Assembly: GCF_050871315.1 (NCBI RefSeq)
Contig: NZ_JBJLRE010000002.1
Reading direction: 5' to 3' (one strand)
DNA: 64,000 nt
Origin: Kineococcus gynurae
GTDB taxonomy: Bacteria > Actinomycetota > Actinomycetes > Actinomycetales > Kineococcaceae
Shown: piece after piece, positions 7,881-15,871 of the stretch
How positions within the stretch are numbered: the first letter of the stretch is position 1
Layout: the number at the start of each line of letters is the position of its first letter
Notes under the pieces: generated by a model
Told to the model about the DNA's origin: nothing
Databases searched by the model: none
Seen by the model: only the letters and a program-made list of their open reading frames with translations
Position numbers and translations under genes: made by a program

Positions 7881-10435
7881 TCGCCCACGACCTGCGCTAC
7901 ACCGCCACCGAGTACGCGTGGTCCGGTCCCGCGGCCGGAAAACCGACGTACGTCCGGACCTGGGCGGCGGAGGCGGGGGAGACCATCACCCGCACCTGGT
8001 ACGACGTCCTAGGCCGGACGATCGCGACCTCCATGCCCCGCCAACCCGGCACGACCTCGACGCCCGGCTCCACCCCGGACGGCTCCGCCTCCACCACGAT
8101 CACCCGCTACTACGGGCCCACCGGCGCCACCTACGGCACCGACAACTGCACGAGCGACCCCACTGGAACCGGAACGAACCTGACCGCGGTCGGCGGCATG
8201 GTCTGCTACTCCGGCCCCGCCGTGGCCACCGCCGGCCTCCCGACCGCAGCGACCACCTACAACCGCAGCGGGCTACCCAGGATCGTCACCGAATCAGCGG
8301 GTGCCTACGCCACCCCCAAGCTTCGCACCACGACCACGGCATACGACACGGCCGACCGCCCCACCTCGGTCACCGTGCAGACCACCGCCAACGCCGGCGT
8401 CAGCGCGGGCACGGAGTCCAAGACCCTCACCTACGGCGACGCCATGGGCAACGCCACGAGCGTCAACGACGGCACCAGATCGGTCACCTCCGAATACGAC
8501 ACCCTGGGGCGCCTCCTCACCTTCACCGACGCCACTGGCTTGAAGACCGCCACCCGCTACGACTCCTCCTCCCGGGTCGCCTCCACCGTCCTCACCGACA
8601 CCGTCACCTCCACCGGAGCACTCGGCTACAACGCCAAGACCAGCGCCAAGACCTGGACCACCACCAACACCTACGACCCGGCCACCGGTGACCTCACCGC
8701 TACGACCGACGCCGCCCCCTCCGGCCAAGCCGCCATCGGCACCGCCACCATGACCCTCGACACCGACGGCCGGACCGTGCAGACGGCCTACCCGGCCAGC
8801 TTCGGCACCCTCAAGACCCGAACGGTCTACGACACCACCGGGGCCGCCGTCCGCAGAGTCACCACAGCCGGCACCACCACCGTCCTGGACGACGCCAACG
8901 CCCACACCTCCACCGACTTCGGCGGCGGGGAGAACGCCTACGGCCAACAGGTCGAATCCCACCAGGTCCTCACCGCCATCCCCCTCACCGCCGGCGGGGA
9001 ACCCGCCGGCACCGGCACGGCCGCTGTCACCACTCAGACCCGAGACCGTCGCTACGGCTACGACGGACTCGGCCGCCTCACCAGCGCCGCCGACGTCCGC
9101 ACCGTCCCCGGGGCGAGCACGGCCTCCTGCGCCGTGCGCGCCTGGACCTACGACAACGACTCCAACCAACTCGGGAAAGCCACCTCCGCCCCCACAACGA
9201 GCAGCTGCGCCGGAACCGGCTACACCGTGCCAGCGGTCACCACGACGCACACCTTCAACGCCCTCGACCAGATCACCGACAGCGGCTACACCTACGACGG
9301 CCTCGGACGAACCCTCACCGTTCCCGTCGCCGACCTCCCCGCCACCACCGCCGCAGGCGCCACCGGAACCGGACTCACCGTCGGCTACGCCCCTGGAGAC
9401 ATGGTCGCCAACCAGGCCCTCACCGTGACCGGCGGCACCGAGACACAGACCTTCACGTTGGACCCGACCGGCGACCGACTCCTCACCTCCACAACCAACC
9501 TCCCCGCCGTCGGTGGACAGGCCCAGGTCAACAACTCCACCATCGTCAACCGCTACAACGACACCGACGACAACCCCGCCCTGCTGAACGAAGCAGACGG
9601 AACCGTCACCAGATACATCACCGGTCCCGACGCCAACCTCACCGCAGCCGCCACATTGAAGAACGACGGCACCAGCGGCCTCACCTGGCAGATCGGCAAC
9701 CTCCACGGCGACGTCACGGCCGTTCTCGCCGACGCCTCAACTGTCACCGCCGTGGCCGGCGCAGCAACCGACGAGTACGGAGTGTTGCTCGATTCGGCTA
9801 CCGGGAGGAACAACACCGCGGCCAGTCGTTACGACTACCTCGGGGCGAAACAACGCTCCACGAACGCACGAGCCGGCCTCACCTTGATGGGCGCCCGGTT
9901 GTACAATCCCGTTCTTGGGCGCTTCATGTCTGTCGATCCTGTCCCTGGTGGGAGCGCCAACTCTTACAGTTACCCCGTCGATCCCGTAAATGTATACGAT
10001 CTCGACGGCCGAAAATGGTGCTCTTCCAAGATCTGCAAATGGGCGGGAAGTCACAAGCTGGACATCGCACTGTTCGCCGTGGGTTTCATTCCGGGTGTCG
10101 GAGCTCTAGCTTGGGGGGTCAGGGCCTACCGACTTATCCGGCTCTTCCAGGCGGGGAGAAAGACGGTCAAGGCCACGAGAGCTACTGCCTGGCTGGCGGG
10201 TCGAATGTGGGCTGGTCGCGGTGCAGCCTTTGACCTCAAAGGCACGAAAAGCGGCGTCAAATGGCTGAGAAGCGCCATCCGAGACTCCCCGAAGGAGCGA
10301 TCGTATCGCTATCCTGCTAGAAAGGGCCGCTACGGCTGGTCCTCGAACCTGGACTCCTCGATAAAGGCACGTCATGATTACCGATCGATGCACATCGAGC
10401 ACCGGCCGCCCTCGCGATGGATGCCTTGGAGATAA
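7799..10435 (+). CDS. Giant Rhs protein, segment 3 of 3: YD-repeat core and C-terminal toxin (frameshifted)
   Basis: Genuine coding begins near 7861; the ATG at 7799 is only the first in this frame. Many YD repeats (YDTADRPTSV, YDTLGRLLTFTD, YGYDGLGRLTSA) build the beta-cage. The conserved core end is YDYLGAKQRST ... GARLYNPVLGRFMSVDP ... DPVNVYDLDG at about 9830-10010. After DLDG comes a variable tail of about 140 residues. A hydrophobic pretoxin segment (ALFAVGFIPGVGALAWGV) is followed by a basic domain with WAGRGA, RSYRYPARKG and a final HDYRSMHIEHRPPSRW. The tail is presumably the toxin, with the His/Arg/Trp-rich end a candidate active region; I do not recognise its family. Confidence 0.72.
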   Translation: MAAEAGPSRLLRLHRRHGRVPDPTAAMIAHDLRYTATEYAWSGPAAGKPTYVRTWAAEAGETITRTWYDVLGRTIATSMPRQPGTTSTPGSTPDGSASTTITRYYGPTGATYGTDNCTSDPTGTGTNLTAVGGMVCYSGPAVATAGLPTAATTYNRSGLPRIVTESAGAYATPKLRTTTTAYDTADRPTSVTVQTTANAGVSAGTESKTLTYGDAMGNATSVNDGTRSVTSEYDTLGRLLTFTDATGLKTATRYDSSSRVASTVLTDTVTSTGALGYNAKTSAKTWTTTNTYDPATGDLTATTDAAPSGQAAIGTATMTLDTDGRTVQTAYPASFGTLKTRTVYDTTGAAVRRVTTAGTTTVLDDANAHTSTDFGGGENAYGQQVESHQVLTAIPLTAGGEPAGTGTAAVTTQTRDRRYGYDGLGRLTSAADVRTVPGASTASCAVRAWTYDNDSNQLGKATSAPTTSSCAGTGYTVPAVTTTHTFNALDQITDSGYTYDGLGRTLTVPVADLPATTAAGATGTGLTVGYAPGDMVANQALTVTGGTETQTFTLDPTGDRLLTSTTNLPAVGGQAQVNNSTIVNRYNDTDDNPALLNEADGTVTRYITGPDANLTAAATLKNDGTSGLTWQIGNLHGDVTAVLADASTVTAVAGAATDEYGVLLDSATGRNNTAASRYDYLGAKQRSTNARAGLTLMGARLYNPVLGRFMSVDPVPGGSANSYSYPVDPVNVYDLDGRKWCSSKICKWAGSHKLDIALFAVGFIPGVGALAWGVRAYRLIRLFQAGRKTVKATRATAWLAGRMWAGRGAAFDLKGTKSGVKWLRSAIRDSPKERSYRYPARKGRYGWSSNLDSSIKARHDYRSMHIEHRPPSRWMPWR

Positions 10436-10437
10436 AG

Positions 10438-10749
10438 ATGAACGATGGGGAACATGTCGGAGTCTTGATACACCCGGAAACGAAGGAGGAGGCGGGTGTC
10501 TTGAGTGTACAAGTGGGCACTGGCCGGGAACGGCCAATGTTTTCACTGCGACGCGGCCAGCTCGCTCGCGGGGGCGTTTGGAACTTATACGGCCCCGTCG
10601 ATGACGGTCCCCCTCTGGGAGGTATCCTAGACGAGAAGAGTCTCGATGAGTTGTCTTCGGGTCGGTTCCTGCTGCGAGAAGTTTTTTACTCGGTAACTTG
10701 GCTTACCGGGGAGGCGCTCAAGAAGACCATTGAAAGGTACAAGCTGTAG
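10438..10749 (+). CDS. Candidate immunity protein for the giant Rhs toxin
   Basis: Small 103-residue protein beginning two bases after the toxin stop codon, with GGAGA five bases before the ATG. An upstream in-frame ATG at 10417 would overlap the toxin and lacks that spacing. It is predicted soluble, with acidic patches and a hydrophobic Leu/Val pattern (LLREVFYSVTWLTGEALKKTIERYKL), and no membrane helix. Position directly behind an Rhs toxin tail, small size and sequence novelty are what define Rhs immunity genes; no family was recognised, so the role is inferred from context alone. GC content looks lower than in neighbouring housekeeping genes, as usual for exchangeable toxin/immunity cassettes. 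Confidence 0.6.
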   Translation: MNDGEHVGVLIHPETKEEAGVLSVQVGTGRERPMFSLRRGQLARGGVWNLYGPVDDGPPLGGILDEKSLDELSSGRFLLREVFYSVTWLTGEALKKTIERYKL

Positions 10750-10757
10750 CCGGTTAG

Positions 10758-10988
10758 ATGACTCTTCGATTATGGGAGTGGTCCAGTGAGCCCGGAAGGA
10801 ACTCAGGACCCGATGCGCGCTACGGCTACCTTGGCGCGAAACAACGGTCCACCGAGGCTCGTGCAGGCCTGACCCTCATGGGTGCTCGACTGTACAACCC
10901 CATGACAGCGCGTTTCCTGACCACCGACCCCGCAAAGGGGGGGAACGCCAATGCATACGTCTATCCTAAGACCCAATCAACCAGGTAG
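10758..10988 (+). pseudogene. Orphan Rhs core tip (frameshifted remnant)
   Basis: From about 10815 the translation reproduces the end of the Rhs core of the preceding gene: YGYLGAKQRST, ARAGLTLMGARLYNP, ARFLTTDPAKGG and AYVYP. The frame then fails. One G appears to be missing between 10970 and 10971, since inserting it gives YPKDPINQVDLDG, the standard junction between core and toxin. There is no export signal or repeat region, so this is a displaced ('orphan') tip, a reservoir for toxin replacement by recombination through the shared core. The first 20 residues or so of the frame are not homologous to the core and may not be translated. Confidence 0.7.
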
Positions 10989-11342
10989 ACTTGGACGGCA
11001 AGTATGCCGTTCTTTTCGCTCCGGCTCTAGCGCTAGGCGGCGCCAACTTCTGGAACCCAGTTGGTTGGGCGGTCCTTGGGCCTGTCGTCATTGGCGGGAC
11101 AGCCTACCTCGGGTACCAGGTTTACCAACGGCGCAAGAAGAAGGCAACAGATAACCCAAAGCGCGATCCCACCCGAAAAATCGAGACGAAGGTCTATCAC
11201 GACTCACCGCAGGCGGCCCGCGCCGCTGCTCGGGCCGAAGCTCAGGGCGGCGGTCCAAAGTGTCGTCTTCGGAAGTCGTGCAAGCAGCCGGGTCACGTAG
11301 TCCACGTAGACAAGGGTGGTACTCGCAAGTATCCAAGGAAGA

Positions 11343-11350
11343 CAACGGTT
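11343..11350 (+). repeat. IS target-site duplication, left copy
   Basis: CAACGGTT directly before the IS left end; identical to 12830-12837. Eight bases is the usual duplication length for the IS256 family. Confidence 0.85.
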
Positions 11351-11380
11351 GATGACGTCCCCGGGAGTGGTGTAACTCTG
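11351..11380 (+). repeat. IS left terminal inverted repeat
   Basis: Pairs with 12800-12829. Within the 30 bases, GTCCCC followed, after one mismatch, by GGAGTGGTGTAACTC is the conserved part; the outermost six positions match poorly. Confidence 0.85.
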
Positions 11381-11406
11381 CACGCGCGAAGCGCTGCGGA
11401 TTCGGA

Positions 11407-12693
11407 CTATGCCGTGAGCGCGGTGGTCGTGTCGAGTGCGGCGCTGGGGTCGGTGTCCGCGCGCAGCGCGGGCGCCGGCAGGACGGTCGGCTCCGGCGGG
11501 GTCAACAGCGCCATCGAGGACTCCGACAGGTAGCGCCGCTGCCCGGACTGCCACTCATCGTGGGCCTCGATCAAGACGCAACCCGCCAGGCGCAGCAGGG
11601 CTTGGGCGTTGGGGAAGATGCCGACGACGTCGGTGCGGCGCTTCACTTCCCGGTTGAGGCGTTCCAGCGGATTCGTCGACCAGATCTTCTTCCAGTGCGA
11701 CACGGGGAAGACCGCGAACGCGGTGACGTCGGGGCCGGCCTCACCGAGCATCGCCGCGACGGCCGGGAACGTGGCCCGCAAGCTGTCGGCGACGACCCGG
11801 ACCTGCTCGCCGACAGCATCGGCGCAGGGCTGGACGAAGATGGTGCGGATCATCGCCGCGACCGCGTCGGACTGCCCCTTGGCGACCGTGGACAGCACGT
11901 TGCGCATGAAGTGCACCCGGCACCGCTGCCAGGACGCGCCGGCCATCGTCTGCTCGATCGCGGAGACCAGTCCGCGGTGCTGATCGGAGATGACCAGCTG
12001 CACCCCGTGCAGACCCCGGTCGCGCAACGAGCCCAGGAAGGTCTTCCAGAAGTCCAGCGTCTCAGCATCCCCCACTCTGACGTCAACATTGCAGCCCAGC
12101 ACTTCCCGATGACCATCGGCGGTCACGCCAGTGGCGATCACGACGGCCTGGGACACGACCCGGCCGCGGATGCGGGCCTTGCAGTACGTCGCGTCCAAGA
12201 ACACGTACGGCGTGGCCTGCGCGTCCAGGGGGCGGGTGCGGAACGCTTCGACCTCGCCGTCCAGGTCGGCGCAGATCCGCGAGACCTCGGACTTGGAGAT
12301 GCCAGAGTCCACGCCCAGGGCCTCGACGAGGTCGTCGACCTTGCGGGTGGAGACGCCGTGGACGTAGGCCTCCATCACCACCGCGTGCAGGGCCCGGTCG
12401 ATGCGGCGGCGCGGGTGCAGCAAGGTCGGGAAGAAGGACCCGGTGCGGGTCTTGGGGATCTTCACGTTCAGGTCGCCGGCGGTGGTGGCCACCAGCCGGT
12501 CGCGGGTGCCGTTGCGGTGGGTCGTGCGGGCGGCAGTGCGCTCGTGCAGGCCGGCGCCGATGTGAGCTTCGGCCTCAGCGTCGATGAGGGCTTGCAGGGC
12601 TCCTTGCAGGATCCGGCGCATCAGCTGGCCGTCATCGGCGGTGGTCAGTGCATCGGACAGGTCGGACAGGGCAGACTGGTCCATGAGGGCCAT
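11407..12693 (-). CDS. IS256-family transposase
   Basis: Full-length 428-residue mutator-type DDE transposase. Conserved parts: RNGTRDR near the N-terminus, the first catalytic Asp in YVFLDATY, the second in LVISDQHRGL, the C/D-HFMRN segment (CRVHFMRNVLSTV), and the catalytic Glu in STNPLERLNREVKRRT. No frameshift or internal stop is seen, so the enzyme is probably functional. It would bind the element's 30-bp ends and move it by a copy-out/paste-in type reaction as known for this family. The C-terminal 40 residues are Pro/Ala/Thr rich and variable. Confidence 0.93.
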   Translation of the reverse strand: MALMDQSALSDLSDALTTADDGQLMRRILQGALQALIDAEAEAHIGAGLHERTAARTTHRNGTRDRLVATTAGDLNVKIPKTRTGSFFPTLLHPRRRIDRALHAVVMEAYVHGVSTRKVDDLVEALGVDSGISKSEVSRICADLDGEVEAFRTRPLDAQATPYVFLDATYCKARIRGRVVSQAVVIATGVTADGHREVLGCNVDVRVGDAETLDFWKTFLGSLRDRGLHGVQLVISDQHRGLVSAIEQTMAGASWQRCRVHFMRNVLSTVAKGQSDAVAAMIRTIFVQPCADAVGEQVRVVADSLRATFPAVAAMLGEAGPDVTAFAVFPVSHWKKIWSTNPLERLNREVKRRTDVVGIFPNAQALLRLAGCVLIEAHDEWQSGQRRYLSESSMALLTPPEPTVLPAPALRADTDPSAALDTTTALTA

Positions 12694-12799
12694 CGCGTTG
12701 ATCCTTCTTCTACGAGTTCCTTGGCGGGTACTCGCAGAGCTTCACGCGGTGGCCCTCACTCGCGTCCTGGACACGCCGTGTCCGGTCAGCCAGGGCCGG

Positions 12800-12829
12800 C
12801 CGAGTTACACCACTCCAGGGGACTCACCC
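12800..12829 (-). repeat. IS right terminal inverted repeat
   Basis: GAGTTACACCACTCC-x-GGGGAC on the plus strand, complementary to the left end; lies upstream of the transposase promoter region. Confidence 0.85.
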
Positions 12830-12837
12830 CAACGGTT
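12830..12837 (+). repeat. IS target-site duplication, right copy
   Basis: CAACGGTT immediately after the IS right end, followed by the last seven codons and stop of the interrupted toxin. Confidence 0.85.
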
Positions 12838-12863
12838 CATATCTATCGGGGAGGTCGGTAATT

Positions 12864-13190
12864 TTGGATGGAGCTGGATGGATCTGGGTAGAATTCATGA
12901 AAGTTGCAGCCGCACCCGGGGGGTCAGCCCTTTTTGCGGTTCGCGGAGAACCGTCATCTGCAGATCTGAAGAAGGCATTAAAGGGTACGATCCCTCTCTT
13001 GGAGCAAGATCTCGCGGACCGTGACCTTCACGAGACGCTCCGCTTGGACGAGCTTCGCGAGAAGCGATCTCTCTTTCATAAGTCGGGCTCGCCCATTGAT
13101 CCCTCCAGCGGCGCCGCTGGCAGCATGAATGTTCTGAAAAGTGACACTGGAAGAGCATTGCTTGTCACCTGGATAGACGATCCTATGTGA
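12864..13190 (+). CDS. Candidate immunity protein of the IS-split orphan toxin
   Basis: A 108-residue protein if started at TTG 12864, which has GGGGAGG nine bases upstream (overlapping the end of the toxin gene) and begins three bases after the toxin stop. ATG at 12897 would give 97 residues and is the alternative. Predicted soluble and mixed alpha/beta, with a charged helix (EQDLADRDLHETLRLDELREKR). No family recognised. Its place right behind the restored toxin end argues for an immunity function. The IS now separates it from the orphan's upstream part but leaves it intact, as expected if protection against sibling toxin is still useful. Confidence 0.55.
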   Translation: MDGAGWIWVEFMKVAAAPGGSALFAVRGEPSSADLKKALKGTIPLLEQDLADRDLHETLRLDELREKRSLFHKSGSPIDPSSGAAGSMNVLKSDTGRALLVTWIDDPM

Positions 13191-13229
13191 TCTGGAGCAA
13201 ATCTCGAAAGTCGTAATGGAGGAAGACGA

Positions 13230-13277
13230 ATGATTTTGCTTGGGCCTCTACAGGGGTTCGTGAGCAATTCTCAGTAG
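13230..13277 (+). other. Truncated mini-ORF with strong ribosome-binding site
   Basis: ATG at 13230 preceded by GGAGGAAG four bases away, then only 15 codons (MILLGPLQGFVSNSQ) before TAG. A good initiation signal on so short a frame suggests the start of a gene whose body was lost, plausibly another cassette of the Rhs island; it could also be chance. The rest of 13191-13313 shows nothing recognisable. Confidence 0.25.
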
Positions 13278-13313
13278 CGGCGTGATCGTCACGTTCCGTC
13301 ACGTCGTCCGGTC

Positions 13314-13868
13314 GTGCTCGAGGTGGTGCAGGACCAGTACCGCCGCGATGATCGCGCCTATCCGCCAAGGGCAGAGCGTGACCTTCTGCAGACCGGGGGC
13401 AGACCCAAGCACCTGGCCGTGGTGGAGGGCGGGTACTTCGGGGAGGTCTTCGGCCGGCCTTTCCCCGAAGCGATGCCGTGGATGGCCGACGAGGCCGAGG
13501 ACAACGCCGACATGTGGGCCACCGAGGAGGAGTCCCGCGACGAGGTGGTCGACCTGTACCGCCGCGTCTGCTCGCACAGCGACGCCACGATCGAGGCGCT
13601 GTCGCTGTCCGACCGGGGAGAGGTGCCGTGGTGGCGCCCGGAGACGCGATCGGTGACCCTGCACCGGATCCTCGTGCACGTGTCGACGGAGACCCACCGG
13701 CACGCCGGTCACGCGGATGTGCTCCGGGAACTGCTCGACGGGCAGGCGGGGCTACGACTGACCGCGCCGAACCTCCCCCCGGGGGACGAGGGATGGTGGT
13801 CGACCTACCGGGCGAAACTGCAGGGTGTCGCCGACGGGTTCCGTGACGTCGGGCGCGTCACCGGCTGA
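13314..13868 (+). CDS. DinB/DUF664-family protein, probably 5'-truncated
   Basis: From about residue 35 the sequence matches the DUF664/DinB-like four-helix family. KHLAVVEGGYFGEVFGRPFPE is followed by a middle helix ending HSDATIEALSLSDRGEVPWW and by LHRILVHVSTETHRHAGHADVLRELLDGQ. The His residues at KH, HSDA and ETHRHAGH are the usual metal triad positions. The expected first helix (normally ending TSLLGLVKHL) is missing; the 34 residues before KHLA are Arg/Gln-rich and unlike the family. The gene therefore looks like a fusion of upstream DNA to a beheaded gene next to the Rhs island. The 3' end overlaps the convergent phosphatase gene by 11 bases. Confidence 0.6.
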   Translation: MLEVVQDQYRRDDRAYPPRAERDLLQTGGRPKHLAVVEGGYFGEVFGRPFPEAMPWMADEAEDNADMWATEEESRDEVVDLYRRVCSHSDATIEALSLSDRGEVPWWRPETRSVTLHRILVHVSTETHRHAGHADVLRELLDGQAGLRLTAPNLPPGDEGWWSTYRAKLQGVADGFRDVGRVTG

Positions 13869-14964
13869 CCGGTCGCGGTCGGGTCTGCACGGCCAGGACG
13901 GCGACGTCGTCGTCACCGGTCGGGCCGAGGTCGGCGATGATGCGGTCCAGTGCAGCGTCGACCGGCTGACTGCCGTCGCGTCGCAGCGCCTGCAGCAGCT
14001 CCTGCGTCTGCTCGTGCAGGCTTCCGTCGCGGCGTTCGACGAGGCCGTCGGTGTAGAGGAGCAGCATCGAGCCGTCCGGGAAGTCGACCAGCTCGTCGTG
14101 CCGGTCGAGCAGGTCCGGGCCCAACCCCAGGCCGAGGGGCAGGTCGCCCGGCGTCTCCAGCACGACGGCGGAACCGTCGGGTCGCAGCAGCGCCGGTGGG
14201 GGGTGGCCGGCCCGGGAGACCCACAACTGCCGGGCCCCGTCCACCTCGTGCACGCGGGCCACGACCGCGGTGGCCATGATGTCGAGGTTCAACCGCTGCA
14301 AGGCCCACTCGGCCCGGCTCAGCAGGTGGGAGGGGAGCTGACCGCCCTCGACGGCGTAGGCGCGGAGCAACCCACGCAACTGACCCATCGCGGCGGCCGC
14401 GCGCAGGTCGTGGCCCACCACGTCGCCGATGATGACGGTGGTGTTCCCGTCCCGGTCGACGATGGCGTCGTACCAGTCCCCGCCGACGCGGTCGCCGACG
14501 CCGGCCGGGACGTAGCGGGCGGCGAGGTCGAGGTCCTCGGGTTCGGCGAGTTCGGTGAGGAGGGCGGACTGCAGGATCTCCGCTGCCTCCCGCCGGTCCT
14601 CCAGCAGGGCTCGCTGCCGCGTGCGGTGCCGCGCGACCAGCGTGGCGAGGACCCCGGCCGAGGCGACGACCACGATGCGCACCCAGGCGAAGAGGGTCGC
14701 CACCTCGTCCACGCGCACCAGGACCGCGGTGGTCAGCAGGGCGATAGTGGCGACGAGCAGGGTCGGTCGCCACCCCGCACCGGCACCGGTCAGTGCCGGG
14801 GCCAGGGCCAGAGCTCCCGCGATGTTGGTGGCCGCCGGTGCCCCGTCGTCGACCAGGGTGCCGCCCACGTTGACGGCGGCGAGGACGCCCACCACCCCGA
14901 GTCCGAGCCCCGACCACCGGGGGGACCACCACCGATCCTCCCGGGGCGTCGCGACCGCCTGCAT
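13858..14964 (-). CDS. SpoIIE/RsbU-type PP2C phosphatase with N-terminal membrane domain
   Basis: A 368-residue protein. Residues about 15-110 contain three or four hydrophobic helices (LGLGVVGVLAAVNVGGTL, LLVATIALLTTAVLV, IVVVASAGVLATLVA), followed by a short coiled coil. The rest is a PP2C-like SpoIIE domain: ILQSALLTELAEPEDLDLAARYVPAG, VGGDWYDAI with metal Asp, IGDVVGHDLRAAAAMGQLR, SRAGHPPP, LLLYTDGLVERR and the terminal DDDVAVLAV with metal Asp. Such enzymes dephosphorylate anti-sigma-factor antagonists in stress pathways. No partner STAS or RsbW gene is adjacent. ATG at 14964 has AGGG seven bases upstream; the frame continues upstream without coding character. Confidence 0.85.
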   Translation of the reverse strand: MQAVATPREDRWWSPRWSGLGLGVVGVLAAVNVGGTLVDDGAPAATNIAGALALAPALTGAGAGWRPTLLVATIALLTTAVLVRVDEVATLFAWVRIVVVASAGVLATLVARHRTRQRALLEDRREAAEILQSALLTELAEPEDLDLAARYVPAGVGDRVGGDWYDAIVDRDGNTTVIIGDVVGHDLRAAAAMGQLRGLLRAYAVEGGQLPSHLLSRAEWALQRLNLDIMATAVVARVHEVDGARQLWVSRAGHPPPALLRPDGSAVVLETPGDLPLGLGLGPDLLDRHDELVDFPDGSMLLLYTDGLVERRDGSLHEQTQELLQALRRDGSQPVDAALDRIIADLGPTGDDDVAVLAVQTRPRPVSR

Positions 14965-15093
14965 GCGCACACCCTGCCCGACGCCGCACGCTTTGTCGCC
15001 CGTTTCCCCGGCCCGGCGGTCGCGCTCCGACGCCCAAAAGGTTTGTGCTCCGACCATTGACAGCGCGGACCCGGGCTCAGCAGTATTCGGCGC

Positions 15094-15843
15094 ATGATCG
15101 CGGCGGACGCGGGCGGGACGAGCACCGAGGGTGACCTCGGTGAACTCGTCCTGCACCCGGTCCGGGGCCAGCACGCCTTCGAGGCCTGCGTCGAGCAGCT
15201 GGGTACGGCGATCCGGCTCGGCGTCTACCCCCGCGGTTCGGTGCTGCCTCCGGAACGCGAACTCGCCACCCGGATGGGCGTGGCCCGCACCACGTTGCGC
15301 GAGGCGATCGCCGCGCTGCGCACCGCGGGCATGGTCGAGACGCGTCGGGGGCGGGGCGGGGGCACCGTCGTCACCTCCCGGCCCGCGCTGCCGGCCCGCA
15401 CCACCGCGCGTCAGCTCGCCGCCCGGCGCCAGGCCTGGGCCGACACCCTGGAGTTCCGTCGCATCGTCGAACCCGGTGCGGCACAGCTCGCGGCGACCCG
15501 TTCGCTGGGACCGGTCCAGCGCGAGCGGTTCGCGCAGGCGTGGAGCGCGGTGGAGCAGGCGGGCACCGCGGCGACCCACCGCCAGGCCGACTCCCGCTTC
15601 CACCTGACCCTCGCCGCGCTCACCGGTTCCGCCCGGACGATCGAGGCGGTGACCTCGGTGCAGGCCGACCTGCACGAGATGCTCGGAGGCATCCCCGTCC
15701 TGGACCGCAACATCCACCACTCCGACGCCCAGCACGCCCGGGTCTACCGGGCCGTCCTCGACGGGGACGGCCCGCGGGCCCGGCGGGCGATGGAGGAGCA
15801 CTGCGACGACACCGCCGCGCTGCTGCGCGGCCTGCTCGACTGA
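15094..15843 (+). CDS. GntR/FadR-family transcriptional regulator (FCD type)
   Basis: 249 residues. A winged helix at about residues 25-95 contains the classic signature (RGSVLPPERELATRMGVARTTLREAIAALRTAGMVETRRGRGGGT). A C-terminal all-helical FCD ligand-binding domain follows, with metal-site His residues in DSRFHLTLA and AMEEHCDDTA. It lies 28 bases upstream of the glutamine-synthetase-like gene, same strand, and most likely controls the 15.9-21.6 kb catabolic operon in response to the substrate or an intermediate. CAGTAT seven bases before the ATG looks like a leaderless -10. Confidence 0.88.
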   Translation: MIAADAGGTSTEGDLGELVLHPVRGQHAFEACVEQLGTAIRLGVYPRGSVLPPERELATRMGVARTTLREAIAALRTAGMVETRRGRGGGTVVTSRPALPARTTARQLAARRQAWADTLEFRRIVEPGAAQLAATRSLGPVQRERFAQAWSAVEQAGTAATHRQADSRFHLTLAALTGSARTIEAVTSVQADLHEMLGGIPVLDRNIHHSDAQHARVYRAVLDGDGPRARRAMEEHCDDTAALLRGLLD

Positions 15844-15871
15844 CCACGAACCCCGGACCGAGGGAGACGCA

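Larger units (their letters stand above)
11351..12829 (-). mobile_element. IS256-family insertion sequence, complete
   Basis: A 1,479-bp element carrying one intact transposase on the minus strand. It is bounded by imperfect 30-bp inverted repeats (core GTCCCC-x-GGAGTGGTGTAACTC) and flanked by the direct repeat CAACGGTT. It sits inside the orphan Rhs toxin tail. All parts needed for transposition appear present, and matching target duplications imply a fairly recent single insertion. Confidence 0.9.
10991..12861 (+). pseudogene. Orphan Rhs toxin tail, split by an IS256-family insertion
   Basis: After the DLDG junction the tail shows two hydrophobic stretches, a basic linker (YQRRKKKATDNPKRDP) and a small domain with YHDSPQAARAAARAEA, a Cys pair (PKCRLRKSC) and HVVHVDKGG. 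At codon 120 the coding sequence is cut by the IS at 11351-12829. Joining base 11350 to 12838 (one copy of the target duplication removed) keeps the frame and ends TTVHIYRGGR followed by TAA at 12859-12861. The uninterrupted tail would be 127 residues from the DLDG methionine. As it stands, the frame runs into IS sequence and stops at 11533. Toxin family not recognised; the His-rich HVVHVD...TVHIYR block is the likely functional core. Confidence 0.7.
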
